A stretch of 64,000 nt of DNA from Oceanobacillus_B kapialis (GCF_042685265.1 NZ_JBHUMX010000041.1), one strand, 5' to 3'. Counted from the stretch's first letter, positions 25,413 to 35,940 are shown. The notes: generated by a model not told the origin, from the sequence alone. Made by a program: numbers and translations.

Positions 25413-25940
25413 ATGTTTTTTAATGAAGACATCTACATGCCTACCCCAGAAATCACTCCACTCACAATGGCTCTCCTTACTGAGAAGGATGCAGCCGGTA
25501 ACCTCATCACTTTTGTAATGGAGGAACTGAACGATTATACGGTTGCTGTTCCGGCAAGTAAAGTTATGGACCATGCCTGTAAATTCTTTGGCTCCAGTCT
25601 TAAAGGAAGGCAAGATGGCACACGAGATATTTGTGGAATAACTCACAAAGCGCCAATCTCGGTCGATCCTCTTAGCGGTATGTATTTCTTTCCGACTTCC
25701 TCTCCGTCAAGCAAACAATGTTCCTGGATTGCCCACTCCCATATTGATCATATTATTGACGCAGCAGACCGAGGAACTGAAATTATGTTTAAAAACGGGA
25801 AGAAAGTGTGTTTGGCTGTTTCTTATGGTTCCATGCTTAATCAGGTACAGCGCACAGCCCAGTTCCGCTATTTGCTAGATAATCGCGTTAAATTTTTGCA
25901 GAAGCAGATTTCGGAGAAGGCAGCAGAGACTTTTGCATAA
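25413..25940 (+). CDS. comK: Competence transcription factor ComK
   Basis: ComK switches on the DNA-uptake genes. This 175-residue version shows the family core CKFFGSSLKGRQDGT, then THKAPISVDPLSG, FFPTSS and the CSWIAHSH stretch. It is shorter at the C-terminus than the 192-residue B. subtilis protein, where the MecA contact lies. The ATG at 25413 has AAAGGATG at good spacing; the ATG at 25404 is too close to it. Its last 53 bases overlap the end of the convergent gene on the other strand. Confidence 0.88.
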   Translation: MFFNEDIYMPTPEITPLTMALLTEKDAAGNLITFVMEELNDYTVAVPASKVMDHACKFFGSSLKGRQDGTRDICGITHKAPISVDPLSGMYFFPTSSPSSKQCSWIAHSHIDHIIDAADRGTEIMFKNGKKVCLAVSYGSMLNQVQRTAQFRYLLDNRVKFLQKQISEKAAETFA

Positions 25941-26277
25941 GCTCTTGTATAATAGCATGCACCTTTTTACGAATTGCTGGGTTGTAGTAATTTCGCTTTT
26001 CCTCTCTACCTTGACAGAGAAAGAGAAAGGAAGAAAAAGAATCATTTTTCTCTAATGTGACAACTTTAATTCTCCCTCTGTTCATTTGCATTCGCAATTC
26101 TCGTCGCTCTTCACCTGCTACTGTCGCCATGTTCTCCAAAAGATGCATATAAGGTTCCTTTATTTTAAATGCTCCTTTTTCTATATGCTGTATATCCTGT
26201 TCGATCACTACAATTGCCATGGAAAGAAAAAGAAATCGTGAGGCTATATGTCGCTCTTCCTCTGTAAGATAGCGCAT
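25888..26277 (-). CDS. yhjD: YhjD-like protein of unknown function
   Basis: This 129-residue, mostly helical, charged protein has no motif I recognise. It sits between comK and the yhjE/sipV genes, which is the place of B. subtilis yhjD, and its size is similar; the name is therefore based mainly on position. The start at 26277 follows GGAGGGGAG. Its 3' end overlaps comK tail to tail. Confidence 0.6.
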   Translation of the reverse strand: MRYLTEEERHIASRFLFLSMAIVVIEQDIQHIEKGAFKIKEPYMHLLENMATVAGEERRELRMQMNRGRIKVVTLEKNDSFSSFLFLCQGREEKRNYYNPAIRKKVHAIIQELMQKSLLPSPKSASAKI

Positions 26278-26533
26278 GTTCTCCCCTCCAAAATAGAACG
26301 TTTGTTCCTTTATTATATGCCAATTGCAATAAAAAATACAACCAAATTAACTGAAGCAGGAAAGAAAGTGGCTTATTTCTTGTTTACGACTATGCATTTT
26401 TCCCCCTTTCCATTAAAATAAAAAGCAGAGCAAGGTCATATAAATAAAGGTTAGACTTTCGTCAGGAAGGGAATCATTACATACTAGCAATATATGGATC
26501 AGCTACCTATACATACTGAGGAGATTTCATTAA

Positions 26534-27190
26534 ATGGATGACATAAGCACTTTACTATCAGATTGGAAAATTATGTTTGAAGAAGACAGATTGGATGAGT
26601 ACATCTTACAACTGCTCGGTCAATACGAACAGCTAGGACCGCTACCAGGTATCCTTTTGCCTTTTATTGAGGCGTTTCTTCCTTTTTTACCACTTGTCGT
26701 ATTTGTTTTTGCAAATGCTGCAGCTTATGGATTGCTCGAAGGGTTTTTATTATCGTGGGCGGGTTCAAGTCTTGGAGCTATTCTCGTGTTTTTGCTTATT
26801 CGGAAGCTTGGAAATAAACGTTTATTCGCGAAAATACGGCAGAACAAGCAAGTGAAAAAAGTCACGACATGGTTGGAGAGACATGGATTCGGCCCCTTAT
26901 TTCTGCTAACTTGTTTTCCTTTTTCCCCATCTGCAGTAATCAACGTAGTAGCAGGGTTATCAAAAATTAGTATCCAGCAGTTTGTGCTTGCTGTGCTGTT
27001 AGGGAAATCGGTTATGATCTTTTCTCTTGCCTATATTGGATCGAGTATTACCGAATTCGCCAAAAATCCGGTGCGTACGATCATAGTAGGTAGCTGTATT
27101 GCGCTTTTTTGGATTGTCGGAAAGGTTATTGAGAAGCGCCTTGAGAAAAAGGCATTGATTAAGGAAGCAAAGGGTACGGGTAACGATTAG
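26534..27190 (+). CDS. yhjE: TVP38/TMEM64 (SNARE-associated/DedA-like) membrane protein YhjE
   Basis: About five hydrophobic segments make up the 218-residue protein. The motif RHGFGPLFLLTCFPFSPSAV around residue 117 is typical of the TVP38/DedA superfamily, proposed lipid scramblases or transporters. It lies 58 bases upstream of sipV, as yhjE does in B. subtilis. The ribosome site is GAGGAG at 26518. Confidence 0.82.
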   Translation: MDDISTLLSDWKIMFEEDRLDEYILQLLGQYEQLGPLPGILLPFIEAFLPFLPLVVFVFANAAAYGLLEGFLLSWAGSSLGAILVFLLIRKLGNKRLFAKIRQNKQVKKVTTWLERHGFGPLFLLTCFPFSPSAVINVVAGLSKISIQQFVLAVLLGKSVMIFSLAYIGSSITEFAKNPVRTIIVGSCIALFWIVGKVIEKRLEKKALIKEAKGTGND

Positions 27191-27248
27191 AACACCAGCA
27201 AACAGGGTATGAATATGATAGAAGAAAAACCCTGGAGGCTAAATTCAG

Positions 27249-27800
27249 ATGAAAAAATGGAGACTTCGTAAGCTAATACCCGTCATCCTAATTTTAGCGG
27301 TTTTGTTGATCGGTTTACGCTCGTTATTATTTGCGAGCTATGTAGTAGATGGAGAGTCCATGCAACCAACACTGTATGATGGGAATCTGCTCATGGTGAA
27401 TAAAGTGATTTACGATTTAACCCAGGCTGAACGCTTTGATGTGATTGTTTTTCATGCGAATGAAGAAGAAGATTATGTCAAAAGAGTAATTGGGTTACCT
27501 GGAGATACAATATCCTATAAAAACGATAAACTCTACGTGAACGGAAAATATGTTGAGGAGCCATTTCTGGAACCATACGTGGAAGCAAGTGACTCCAAAC
27601 CCTTTACATCAAACTTTACGTTAGAGGAAACAACTGGCGAGAAAAAAGTGCCTGAAGGAAAGCTGTTTGTTATGGGAGACAATAGACAGGATAGTCTTGA
27701 TAGCAGATCCTTTGGTTTTATATCAACAGAACAACTTGTTGGGAAAGTAGATATTAAATATTGGCCATTAAATCAAACGAGTCTAAGTCTTGGCAAATAG
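27249..27800 (+). CDS. sipV: Type I signal peptidase SipV
   Basis: The 183-residue enzyme has one N-terminal membrane anchor, the catalytic serine S37 in GESMQPT, the general base K78 in YVKRVIGLPGD and the conserved MGDNRQDSLDSR. It removes signal peptides from secreted proteins on the outer face of the membrane. Context next to yhjE and addB matches B. subtilis sipV. Confidence 0.9.
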   Translation: MKKWRLRKLIPVILILAVLLIGLRSLLFASYVVDGESMQPTLYDGNLLMVNKVIYDLTQAERFDVIVFHANEEEDYVKRVIGLPGDTISYKNDKLYVNGKYVEEPFLEPYVEASDSKPFTSNFTLEETTGEKKVPEGKLFVMGDNRQDSLDSRSFGFISTEQLVGKVDIKYWPLNQTSLSLGK

Positions 27801-27805
27801 CGAAG

Positions 27806-27846
27806 AGCTTCCATCTTTGGTAAAATAGAAGATGGAAGCTTTTTTT
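27806..27846 (+). terminator. Terminator after sipV
   Basis: AGCTTCCATCTT (27806-27817) pairs perfectly with AAGATGGAAGCT (27829-27840), followed by TTTTTT. Confidence 0.92.
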
Positions 27847-27999
27847 GTTGCTTCATTTATCTAAAAAAATATCTATGTATATAACGGCAATGTGACGTCT
27901 GTGCTGGCTGGCCTTTTACTAATGGCTTCAGATAAGATACCTAGCTGGCATCAGAAACTCTTGCGCTTTTTTATACTCATAAAGTGGGGGAGAGTAATC

Positions 28000-30900
28000 A
28001 TGACACTCCGATTTTTAACTGGTAGAGCGGGAACGGGGAAAAGTGGCAGATCCTTGGATGAAATAAAAGAAAAGCTACAAAAAAGCCCCCAGGGACCGCC
28101 TATTTTTTATATTGTCCCAGACCAAATGACTTTTCAACAGGAATATGAATTGTTTCATGATCAATATATAAGTGGTAGCATCCGTGCTCAAGTCTCTAGT
28201 TTCTCTAGATTGGCCTGGCGTGTTTTTCAGGAAACAGGAGGGGGCACAAGACAATTTATCAGCTCTGTCGGCATTCAAATGATGTTGCGAAAGATTATTG
28301 AAGAGAGACAGGGAGACTGGCGAATGTTTCAAAAGGCAATTGAAAAGCAGGGATTTTTGAAACAGCTCGAAGGTATGATTACAGAATTCAAGCGATACAA
28401 TATAACACCTGAGTCCCTTCAACAGCAAATGGAAGCCATTAATCAATATGTCCATAAAGAGCCAGGGGAAGAGGCGCTTGCACATAAGTTGGATGATTTG
28501 CAGTATATCTATGAAAAACTGGCTTTCGCCTTACAAGAAACATATATAGACAGTGAAGATCAGCTCCAGCTTTTAGCGGAAAAAATCTATGAAGCTTCGT
28601 CACTAAAACAGGCAGAAATCTATATTGATGGCTTTCACCAATTTACTCCTAATGAACTCCGCGTAGTCGAAGCATTAATGAAGCAGTGTAAACGGGTCAC
28701 CATTGCTTTGACGGTTGATCGTCCAGAGGAAATGGAACTATCTGAACTAAGCTTATTCTATCAAACAACGGAAACCTATTATTCCATAAAACAGCTAGCG
28801 GCTGAGAACGGGATCTTTCAAGAAGAAACCGTTGTATTAGAGCCGGAATATGGTAGATTCGAGAATCGTCCATACTTTGCTCACTTGGAGCGTCATTTTG
28901 ATACACGACCTGCGCCAAGCTATGAAGGCGACGTGCCAATTAAAATTCGAGAAGCAGTTCACCCACGAGCAGAGGTGGAAGGGGCTGCCCAGGAGATTAT
29001 CCGCCTTGTAAGAGAAGAAAATTATCGGTATAAAGATCTTGCTGTTTTCCTCCGTGAGACAGAGACTTATCACGAACTAATTAAAACGGTATTTGGCGAT
29101 TACGGTATTCCTGTCTTCATTGATGAAAAAAGAACAATGTTAAACCATGCATTAATTGAGCTAATTCGGTCTGTGTTGGATATGGTGGAAGGAAATTGGC
29201 GGTATGATGCAGTGTTTCGCGTGTTAAAGACTGGTTTCATCCCTGTCACAGATAAAGAACACCCCTTAACAGCAGATGCGATTGATGAATTGGAAAATTA
29301 CGTATTGGAATATGGAATCCGTTCCAGAGACCGTTGGATGGGAAACGAAGAATGGGTATTCCAGCGTTTCAGGGGATTTGACCAGACCGCTCAAACGGAT
29401 GCAGAGAAGGCGGCTCAGCTACGTATTAACGCGTATCGAAGGCAAGTAGTACAAGCACTGCTGCCGTTTGATAAGGCAATAAGACAGGCCGAAACGATCC
29501 AAGAAAGAGCAACAGTCCTATTTACATTGCTAGAGGATTTAAAAGTCCCTATGAAGCTTGAGGAGATGCGGGATGTCTATGATGAACAGGGAGATATTGA
29601 AAAAGGACGCGAACAAGACCAGGTGTGGACGGGAGTCTTGCAGTTACTTGATGAGATTGTAGAAATGGCTGGGGAGGAGACGATCTCTTTAGGGACATTT
29701 CGGACAACCCTTGAGGCAGGCTTTGAAACACTAACATTTGCCCATGTCCCTCCAACGATCGACCATGTCATTGTTGGGACGATCGACCGTTCAAGAATAA
29801 GTGGAATTCGTTGTACCTTTCTACTCGGTGTAAATGAAGGGGTTTGGCCAATGAAACCACAGACTGACGGCATGATTAGTGAACAAGAGCGGGAATTGCT
29901 TGCAAATCATGGCCTCCGTCTAGCCGATGGTAGCAAACGCCAATTGTTAGATGATTGGTTCTTCATGTATATTGCTTTTACTGCTGCTAAGGACCGCTTA
30001 TATGTCAGCTATCCGCTAAGTGACGGCGAAGGAAAGGCGAAAATGCCTTCCCAGCTTATTAAACGAATAGAAGATTTATTCCCGGTTTGCTGTGACCATC
30101 TCCTACTGCAAGATCCAGAAGAGTTGTTTGAAGCAGAACGTTTTATTACGACTCCTGTAAAGACAAGGTCTGCCTTAACTGCACAGCTAGCAAGAAATCG
30201 CAAAGGCTATCCGATACAGCCGGTTTGGTGGCATGTCCTGAATTGGTATGTTAGCCATCATGAGAAATACAGCACGACTTATAATGTACTGCAAAGTCTG
30301 TATTACGAGAATCGTCCCATAGATCTTTCTTCTAAAACAGTCGAAGAGCTTTACCCAAAACAGGTGAAAGCGAGCGTCTCCAGACTAGAAACCTATTATC
30401 GCTGTTCCTATCAGCATTTTGCCAAATATAGTTTGGGACTTGAAGAAAGAAAAACCTATAAACTGGATGCCCCTGATATTGGACAGCTATTCCATGAAGC
30501 TTTAAAAACCATTACAGATTGGATCAGGACAGAAGGAAAAGACTTTTCTCAGCTGTCTAAGCAGGATGCCGATTCTTATGCCCATAGAGCAGTGACCGAT
30601 TTAGCGCCTATTCTACAGCATCAGATATTGCATAGCTCGAATCGTTACAAATATATTCAGCAAAAATTGCAGGAAGTTATTGCCAGAGCAGCCTTTGTAT
30701 TAAGCGAGCAGGCTAGACAAAGTAACTTCTCTCCAGTCGGCTTGGAACTGGGTTTTGGTGCGGGGCAAACTCTCCCACCACTCAATCTGCCTTTACCAAA
30801 TGGGTTTGAATTACAACTAAGAGGTAGAATCGATAGGGTGGACAGGGCATTAAATCAACAGGAATTATTTTTACGGATTATTGATTATAAATCGAGCGCG

Positions 30901-31491
30901 AAAGGGTTAAATCTTGTCGAGGTTTACTATGGGCTTGCTTTGCAAATGCTTGCCTATCTTGATGTTGTATTAACCCATTCTGAACAGTGGCTTGGTACGA
31001 AGGCAACACCAGCTGGGGTCCTTTATTTCCATGTTCATAACCCAATGATTTCTGGTAATCAAAAGCTGCATGACGATGTGATCCAGGAAGAGCTGTTCAA
31101 GAAATACAAAATGCAGGGACTATTATTATCAGATGAAGAGATTGTCAAAATGATGGACACGTCACTTGAATCCGGTTCAAGTCAAATTGTACCTGCTGGT
31201 GTGAAGAAGAATGGTGGCTTTTATGGTTACTCGAAAGTTGCCGGCAACGAAACGTTTTCTAGCTTGCAATCCCACATCCATCAATTAATGATGCAAGCTG
31301 GAATTGATATGACAGCAGGTGGTGTGCATTTAAACCCGTTTCAGCATAAACAAAATGTGGCATGTACGTATTGTCCTTTTCAGGCTGTGTGCCAGTTTGA
31401 TCCACAGTTGGAAACAAATAATTATCGAAAACTAACAGATATGAAAGATGACGAAATTCTTGAGAAAATCCAACAGGAATTCAAGGGATAG
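28000..31491 (+). CDS. addB: ATP-dependent helicase/nuclease subunit AddB
   Basis: AddB pairs with AddA to resect double-strand DNA ends and load RecA at Chi. The 1163-residue protein has the P-loop GRAGTGKS at residues 8-15. A C-terminal RecB-type nuclease domain has IIDYKSSAKG. An iron-sulfur staple is formed by C802 with C1122, C1125 and C1131, spaced as in B. subtilis AddB. I start at ATG 28000 behind GGGGGAGAG; the frame is open back to 27892 without a ribosome site. It precedes addA by 15 bases. Confidence 0.95.
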   Translation: MTLRFLTGRAGTGKSGRSLDEIKEKLQKSPQGPPIFYIVPDQMTFQQEYELFHDQYISGSIRAQVSSFSRLAWRVFQETGGGTRQFISSVGIQMMLRKIIEERQGDWRMFQKAIEKQGFLKQLEGMITEFKRYNITPESLQQQMEAINQYVHKEPGEEALAHKLDDLQYIYEKLAFALQETYIDSEDQLQLLAEKIYEASSLKQAEIYIDGFHQFTPNELRVVEALMKQCKRVTIALTVDRPEEMELSELSLFYQTTETYYSIKQLAAENGIFQEETVVLEPEYGRFENRPYFAHLERHFDTRPAPSYEGDVPIKIREAVHPRAEVEGAAQEIIRLVREENYRYKDLAVFLRETETYHELIKTVFGDYGIPVFIDEKRTMLNHALIELIRSVLDMVEGNWRYDAVFRVLKTGFIPVTDKEHPLTADAIDELENYVLEYGIRSRDRWMGNEEWVFQRFRGFDQTAQTDAEKAAQLRINAYRRQVVQALLPFDKAIRQAETIQERATVLFTLLEDLKVPMKLEEMRDVYDEQGDIEKGREQDQVWTGVLQLLDEIVEMAGEETISLGTFRTTLEAGFETLTFAHVPPTIDHVIVGTIDRSRISGIRCTFLLGVNEGVWPMKPQTDGMISEQERELLANHGLRLADGSKRQLLDDWFFMYIAFTAAKDRLYVSYPLSDGEGKAKMPSQLIKRIEDLFPVCCDHLLLQDPEELFEAERFITTPVKTRSALTAQLARNRKGYPIQPVWWHVLNWYVSHHEKYSTTYNVLQSLYYENRPIDLSSKTVEELYPKQVKASVSRLETYYRCSYQHFAKYSLGLEERKTYKLDAPDIGQLFHEALKTITDWIRTEGKDFSQLSKQDADSYAHRAVTDLAPILQHQILHSSNRYKYIQQKLQEVIARAAFVLSEQARQSNFSPVGLELGFGAGQTLPPLNLPLPNGFELQLRGRIDRVDRALNQQELFLRIIDYKSSAKGLNLVEVYYGLALQMLAYLDVVLTHSEQWLGTKATPAGVLYFHVHNPMISGNQKLHDDVIQEELFKKYKMQGLLLSDEEIVKMMDTSLESGSSQIVPAGVKKNGGFYGYSKVAGNETFSSLQSHIHQLMMQAGIDMTAGGVHLNPFQHKQNVACTYCPFQAVCQFDPQLETNNYRKLTDMKDDEILEKIQQEFKG

Positions 31492-31506
31492 AAAGGGGGA
31501 AGGAAC

Positions 31507-34500
31507 ATGGTTCAATGGACCAAAGAACAGGAGGAAGCTATTTATACAGCGGGAAAGGATGTCCTTGTAGCCGCAGCGGCTGGGTCGGGAAAGACAGCGG
31601 TTCTCGTGGAGCGGATTATTCAAAAGCTATTGAATAAACAGCATCCCGTGGATATTGACTCTCTTCTTGTTGTGACATTTACCAATGCAGCAGCTCAAGA
31701 AATGCGCAACCGAGTCGGGGAAGCTTTGGAAAAAGCGCTGGCTGATGATCCAGGTTCGCAACATTTAAAAAAGCAAGTTTCCCTACTTCAACGCGCTTCC
31801 ATCTCTACTTTACACTCTTTCTGTCTTGAGGTAGTGAGACAGTATGCATACTTGCTTGATATTGATCCTTCCTTTCGGATAGCAAATGATATGGAAGCAG
31901 ATTTAATTAAACAGGAAGTAATGGATGACCTTTTTGAAAAATGGTACGGGGAAGAAGGAGTAGAGCAGGCAGCTTTCTTTTCTGTAGTGGACCGGTTTTC
32001 GAATGACCGGAGTGATGCAGAGGTAGAGGATTTAATATTAAATTTATATACCTTTGCCATGCAGAACCCTTGGCCAGAGCATTGGCTTGATCAGCTGGCA
32101 GAAACCTATGCCGTGCCTGAAACGTGGGAAGAAAACACCCTATCATGGCTAACGATTATGAAGCGTGAAGTACGTAGTCAATTCACTGCCATAGAAGAAG
32201 AAATGGGACTGGCCATGGAAATGACGAAAGAAAGTGATGGCCCCTACCAATACGCAGAAACTATTGAACTGGATCTTGCTGGATTACAGGAGGCAAAGGC
32301 TTATTTAGAGGACTGGGATAATCTTCAACAGTTTATGCAGCAAAGTACGTTCGCCAAACTGTCTTCGAAAAAAATGGATTGCGATGAAACGAAGAAAAAG
32401 AAGGTTAAAGCATTACGTGATAGCTATAAAAAGCGTTGGACTGACATGAAGCAGGGCTGGTTTAGCCGAAATCTTGAAAGCCATGTGGAAGATATGCGGG
32501 AGCTTGCTCCAGTTATTAGAAAGCTGACAGAGCTAGTGAAAGCATTCAAACAGGAGTTTTCCCAGCAGAAAAGGGAGAAAGCAATTGTTGACTTTTCCGA
32601 CCTTGAGCATCTTTGTTTACAATTATTAATGGAAGAGGGCTCAACACTGGACGCTCCTGTCCCATCACAGGTAGCTATCCAATTTCAGAGAAAGTTTAGT
32701 GAACTTTTAGTTGATGAGTACCAGGATACAAACCTCGTGCAGGAGACTCTTTTACGTCTGCTTAGTGATCAGACAGGACCTGGCAATATGTTTATGGTAG
32801 GGGATGTCAAACAAAGTATTTACCGGTTCCGACATGCAGAGCCAACTCTTTTCATAGAAAAGTATAAACGGTTTGCCAAGGAAGAAGAACAAGGACAGCG
32901 TATTGACCTTGCAAGTAATTTCCGAAGCAGAGAAGATGTATTAATTGGTGCAAATTATATTTTTCGTCAGATTCTTGATGAAACGGTTGGGGAAGTAAAT
33001 TACGATCAGCAGGCGGAATTGATTTACGGAAATAAAATGTATGATACACTTCCGTATAATGAACCAGCACCAGAGTTACTCATCATCGATCGGGAAGCAG
33101 AGGAAGAAAAAGAAGACGATAGTGGCGCTGAAGATTATCGAGACCTGGAAAAAGCGCAAATTGAGGCCAGAGCGTATGCCCAAAAAATTAAAGGCTGGAT
33201 TGGACAAAAAGATGGCGAGGCTCTGCAGGTTGTAGACAAGGCCACACAGACACAGCGGGATATGCAGTACCGGGATGTGGTCATCCTACTCAGGTCCATG
33301 ACATGGGCACCTACCATTACGGATGAGTTGAAGAAACAAGGCATTCCCGTTTATGCCGAAATTTCCACAGGTTACTTTGAGGCCATTGAAGTTAAAATTA
33401 TGATCAGCCTTTTAAAAATTATCGATAATCCAAGACAGGATATTCCGCTTGCATCTGTCCTTCGTTCCCCTATTGTTGGGCTGAACGAGGATGATTTGGC
33501 TAAAATCCGACTTGTTGCCAGGAATAAAGCCTTTTATGAAGCACTAATTCAATTCCAAAAAGAACAGACGGATCCAGTTGCTGACCAAGTAGAGAAATTT
33601 TTAACGAAACTAAACGCTTTTCGCATGGCGGCTAGCCAAGGTGCCTTGTCCGACTTGATCTGGGATATTTACCGAGAAACTGGCTATTATGATTTTGTCG
33701 GCGGGATGCCTGGTGGTAGACAGCGCCAAGCCAATTTAAGAGCCTTATACGACAGGGCAAGGTCCTATGAAAATACTTCCTTTCGCGGGCTCTTTCGCTT
33801 CCTGCGTTTTATAGAGCGTATGGAAGAGCGAGGGGATGACCTCGGAGCAGCCCGGGCATTGAGTGAACAAGAAGATGTGGTTCGAATTATGACTATCCAT
33901 AAAAGTAAAGGGCTGGAGTTTCCAGTGGTTATTTTGGGGGCAATGGATAAACAGTTTAACCTGATGGATTTAAATCAGAAATACTTGCTTCATAAAGATT
34001 TAGGTTTTGCAAGTAAGTACATTGATCCCATTAAACGGATTACCTATCCTACTTTATTTTTCCAGGCTTTGAAACAGGAGAAGCTCCGTGAATTGCTCGC
34101 AGAAGAAATGCGGGTGCTTTATGTTGCGCTGACTCGTGCAAAGGAAAAATTGGTCATGATTGGAAATGTCGCTTCTTTTGAGAAAAAACGGCAAAAGTGG
34201 CAGAGAATGATTGACCATTCGGACTGGGTACTGCCAGCCCATTACCGGATGGAATCAAAAACCTATCTTGATTGGGTAGGACCAGCACTAATCAGACATC
34301 AATCCACTGAACTGCTAAGGACAGAAGAACTACAGGACACAGTACTAAATGAAATACGTGTTGACCCATCGAAGTGGGAGGTTACCATCACGCATGGTAG
34401 CGAATTAGCTAACTTAGATGAATTGGGAGAAGAAGCAGAGCTTGCATTGCGTGAAAAGCTTGAGCAATGGCAACCAGTGGAAGTCGAGGATATGGAGTTA

Positions 34501-35229
34501 GCAGAGACAGTGGATGAGCGGCTCTCCTATCAGTATCCTTATGCGGAAGCAGCAAGGTCAAGGGCAAAGCAATCTGTAACCGAAATAAAACGGCAGCGGG
34601 AAATAAAGGATGCGTATAGCTCTGATCAGCTTGTCACCCCGTTTAAGGCGCCTATTACTAAGAGGCCACTTTTTATGCAAAAGGAGAAAACCGTGACAGC
34701 GGCTGAAAAAGGTACGGTGCTCCACACCGTTATGCAACATCTTCCTTTAAATAAGCCGTTAAATGCTTTGGAAATAGAAACATTTATAGAGGAATTAGTG
34801 GGAAGAGAAATGCTGACAAGAGATGAAGCAGCTGTCGTTAACATAACAGCAATTGAACATTTCTTGCAAACCGATATTGCCCACTTCATGATGGAATCAC
34901 CTGATATCAGACGAGAGGTGCCCTTCACGTTATCTATCCCAACAAGTGAAGTATACGCCAATTGGCAAGGCAAAACAGATGAGCGCGTATTAGTCCAGGG
35001 GGTAATAGACTGTTTAATTCCTTATGAAGATGGTTGGATTATTTTAGACTATAAATCTGATTCGATCGATGGCGAGATCACAGAAGCAGTAAGGCAAAAG
35101 CTGATTAATCGCTACGCTACCCAATTAAAGCTTTATCGTCATGCGATTGAACAGATTTGGAAGCAGCCTGTGAAGGAAGCATATCTTTATTTCTTTGCCA
35201 AGCAACAAATTATAAACGTACCTATGTAA
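31507..35229 (+). CDS. addA: ATP-dependent helicase/nuclease subunit AddA
   Basis: The 1240-residue UvrD-type helicase has Walker A AAAGSGKT at residues 23-30, DEYQDTN near 405, VGDVKQSIYRFR, and motif VI VLYVALTRAKEKL. The C-terminal nuclease active site includes D1181 and K1183 (LDYKSDS). It forms the 3'-5' helicase of the AddAB end-processing complex. The sbcDC genes that often follow are absent; gerPF lies convergent right after the terminator. Confidence 0.95.
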   Translation: MVQWTKEQEEAIYTAGKDVLVAAAAGSGKTAVLVERIIQKLLNKQHPVDIDSLLVVTFTNAAAQEMRNRVGEALEKALADDPGSQHLKKQVSLLQRASISTLHSFCLEVVRQYAYLLDIDPSFRIANDMEADLIKQEVMDDLFEKWYGEEGVEQAAFFSVVDRFSNDRSDAEVEDLILNLYTFAMQNPWPEHWLDQLAETYAVPETWEENTLSWLTIMKREVRSQFTAIEEEMGLAMEMTKESDGPYQYAETIELDLAGLQEAKAYLEDWDNLQQFMQQSTFAKLSSKKMDCDETKKKKVKALRDSYKKRWTDMKQGWFSRNLESHVEDMRELAPVIRKLTELVKAFKQEFSQQKREKAIVDFSDLEHLCLQLLMEEGSTLDAPVPSQVAIQFQRKFSELLVDEYQDTNLVQETLLRLLSDQTGPGNMFMVGDVKQSIYRFRHAEPTLFIEKYKRFAKEEEQGQRIDLASNFRSREDVLIGANYIFRQILDETVGEVNYDQQAELIYGNKMYDTLPYNEPAPELLIIDREAEEEKEDDSGAEDYRDLEKAQIEARAYAQKIKGWIGQKDGEALQVVDKATQTQRDMQYRDVVILLRSMTWAPTITDELKKQGIPVYAEISTGYFEAIEVKIMISLLKIIDNPRQDIPLASVLRSPIVGLNEDDLAKIRLVARNKAFYEALIQFQKEQTDPVADQVEKFLTKLNAFRMAASQGALSDLIWDIYRETGYYDFVGGMPGGRQRQANLRALYDRARSYENTSFRGLFRFLRFIERMEERGDDLGAARALSEQEDVVRIMTIHKSKGLEFPVVILGAMDKQFNLMDLNQKYLLHKDLGFASKYIDPIKRITYPTLFFQALKQEKLRELLAEEMRVLYVALTRAKEKLVMIGNVASFEKKRQKWQRMIDHSDWVLPAHYRMESKTYLDWVGPALIRHQSTELLRTEELQDTVLNEIRVDPSKWEVTITHGSELANLDELGEEAELALREKLEQWQPVEVEDMELAETVDERLSYQYPYAEAARSRAKQSVTEIKRQREIKDAYSSDQLVTPFKAPITKRPLFMQKEKTVTAAEKGTVLHTVMQHLPLNKPLNALEIETFIEELVGREMLTRDEAAVVNITAIEHFLQTDIAHFMMESPDIRREVPFTLSIPTSEVYANWQGKTDERVLVQGVIDCLIPYEDGWIILDYKSDSIDGEITEAVRQKLINRYATQLKLYRHAIEQIWKQPVKEAYLYFFAKQQIINVPM

Positions 35230-35267
35230 AAAAACAGGAGAATCTCAAGGAGGTTCTCCTGTTTTTT
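35228..35267. terminator. Bidirectional terminator between addA and gerPF
   Basis: AAAAAACAGGAGAA and TTCTCCTGTTTTTT form a perfect stem with A and T runs on both sides. It follows the addA stop and overlaps the gerPF stop codon, so it serves both strands. Confidence 0.9.
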
Positions 35268-35484
35268 AAGCATTTGCTGTAATATCTTGGTCGTTTACAT
35301 CAGGGTCGAATGGGTTGGTAGAACTTACACCGTTATTCGTACAAATAAAATCCCCTGTATTCAATGATCCTGACCCGGAGTTTGTTTTGGATGTGCTTTT
35401 CGGAGAGAGGTAAAATGCATCACCAAAATTAACAACTCCGCCGCCGATACTGTTAATTTTAAGTGGTCCGACAATTGATGGCAT
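35266..35484 (-). CDS. gerPF: Spore germination protein GerPF
   Basis: This 72-residue protein (MPSIVGPLKINSIGGG start, NTGDFI, FDPDVND) belongs to the GerPA/GerPF family. GerP proteins are made in the mother cell and help germinants pass the coat. As the last gene of the six-gene cluster it is GerPF by position. It ends within the bidirectional terminator. Confidence 0.88.
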   Translation of the reverse strand: MPSIVGPLKINSIGGGVVNFGDAFYLSPKSTSKTNSGSGSLNTGDFICTNNGVSSTNPFDPDVNDQDITANA

Positions 35485-35568
35485 ATCAACACCTACTATT
35501 TAAAAGTTGCTTAGTACAGTCTATGCAAAATCTTTAAAAGTGCTACCGAACGCTACAGATAGAACTTT

Positions 35569-35940
35569 TTAATCTATAAGCTCCCGTATATGCTTCAACC
35601 AGGCTACAGCTTCAACCTGTCGTAAGCTGCCAATTTGCATAATAGAGGAGGTCGTAACACCGTTTGCGTCAATACGTTGGACGTGAATGTTAGGGTTATG
35701 GTCATAGCGCTCCATTTGAACATCTTCTTTCATAATTGATGAGACAGGTTTCATGTTGAAGAGGGGATAATCGGTAAAATATAGCTGACCCTCTTTCGTA
35801 AAATAATTACCTTCTTTTTGCAGGGCGATTCCTCGGGAGGTTTGATGGGCTGTTTCTGTGTCGCCAATAGAAAAGATGCCGCAAAAGCTAACGGAATTAA
35901 CACGTATTTGATTTACTGATGCTGTTCTAATATTGGTCAT
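35569..35940 (-). CDS. gerPE: Spore germination protein GerPE
   Basis: The 123-residue protein shows NSVSFCGIFSIGDT, then ALQKEGNYF and a late VTTSSIMQIGS, the GerPE pattern. I use the ATG at 35940, with TAGGTGAG upstream; a GTG at 35949, touching the gerPD stop, is an alternative. It follows gerPD by 9 bases. Confidence 0.85.
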   Translation of the reverse strand: MTNIRTASVNQIRVNSVSFCGIFSIGDTETAHQTSRGIALQKEGNYFTKEGQLYFTDYPLFNMKPVSSIMKEDVQMERYDHNPNIHVQRIDANGVTTSSIMQIGSLRQVEAVAWLKHIRELID

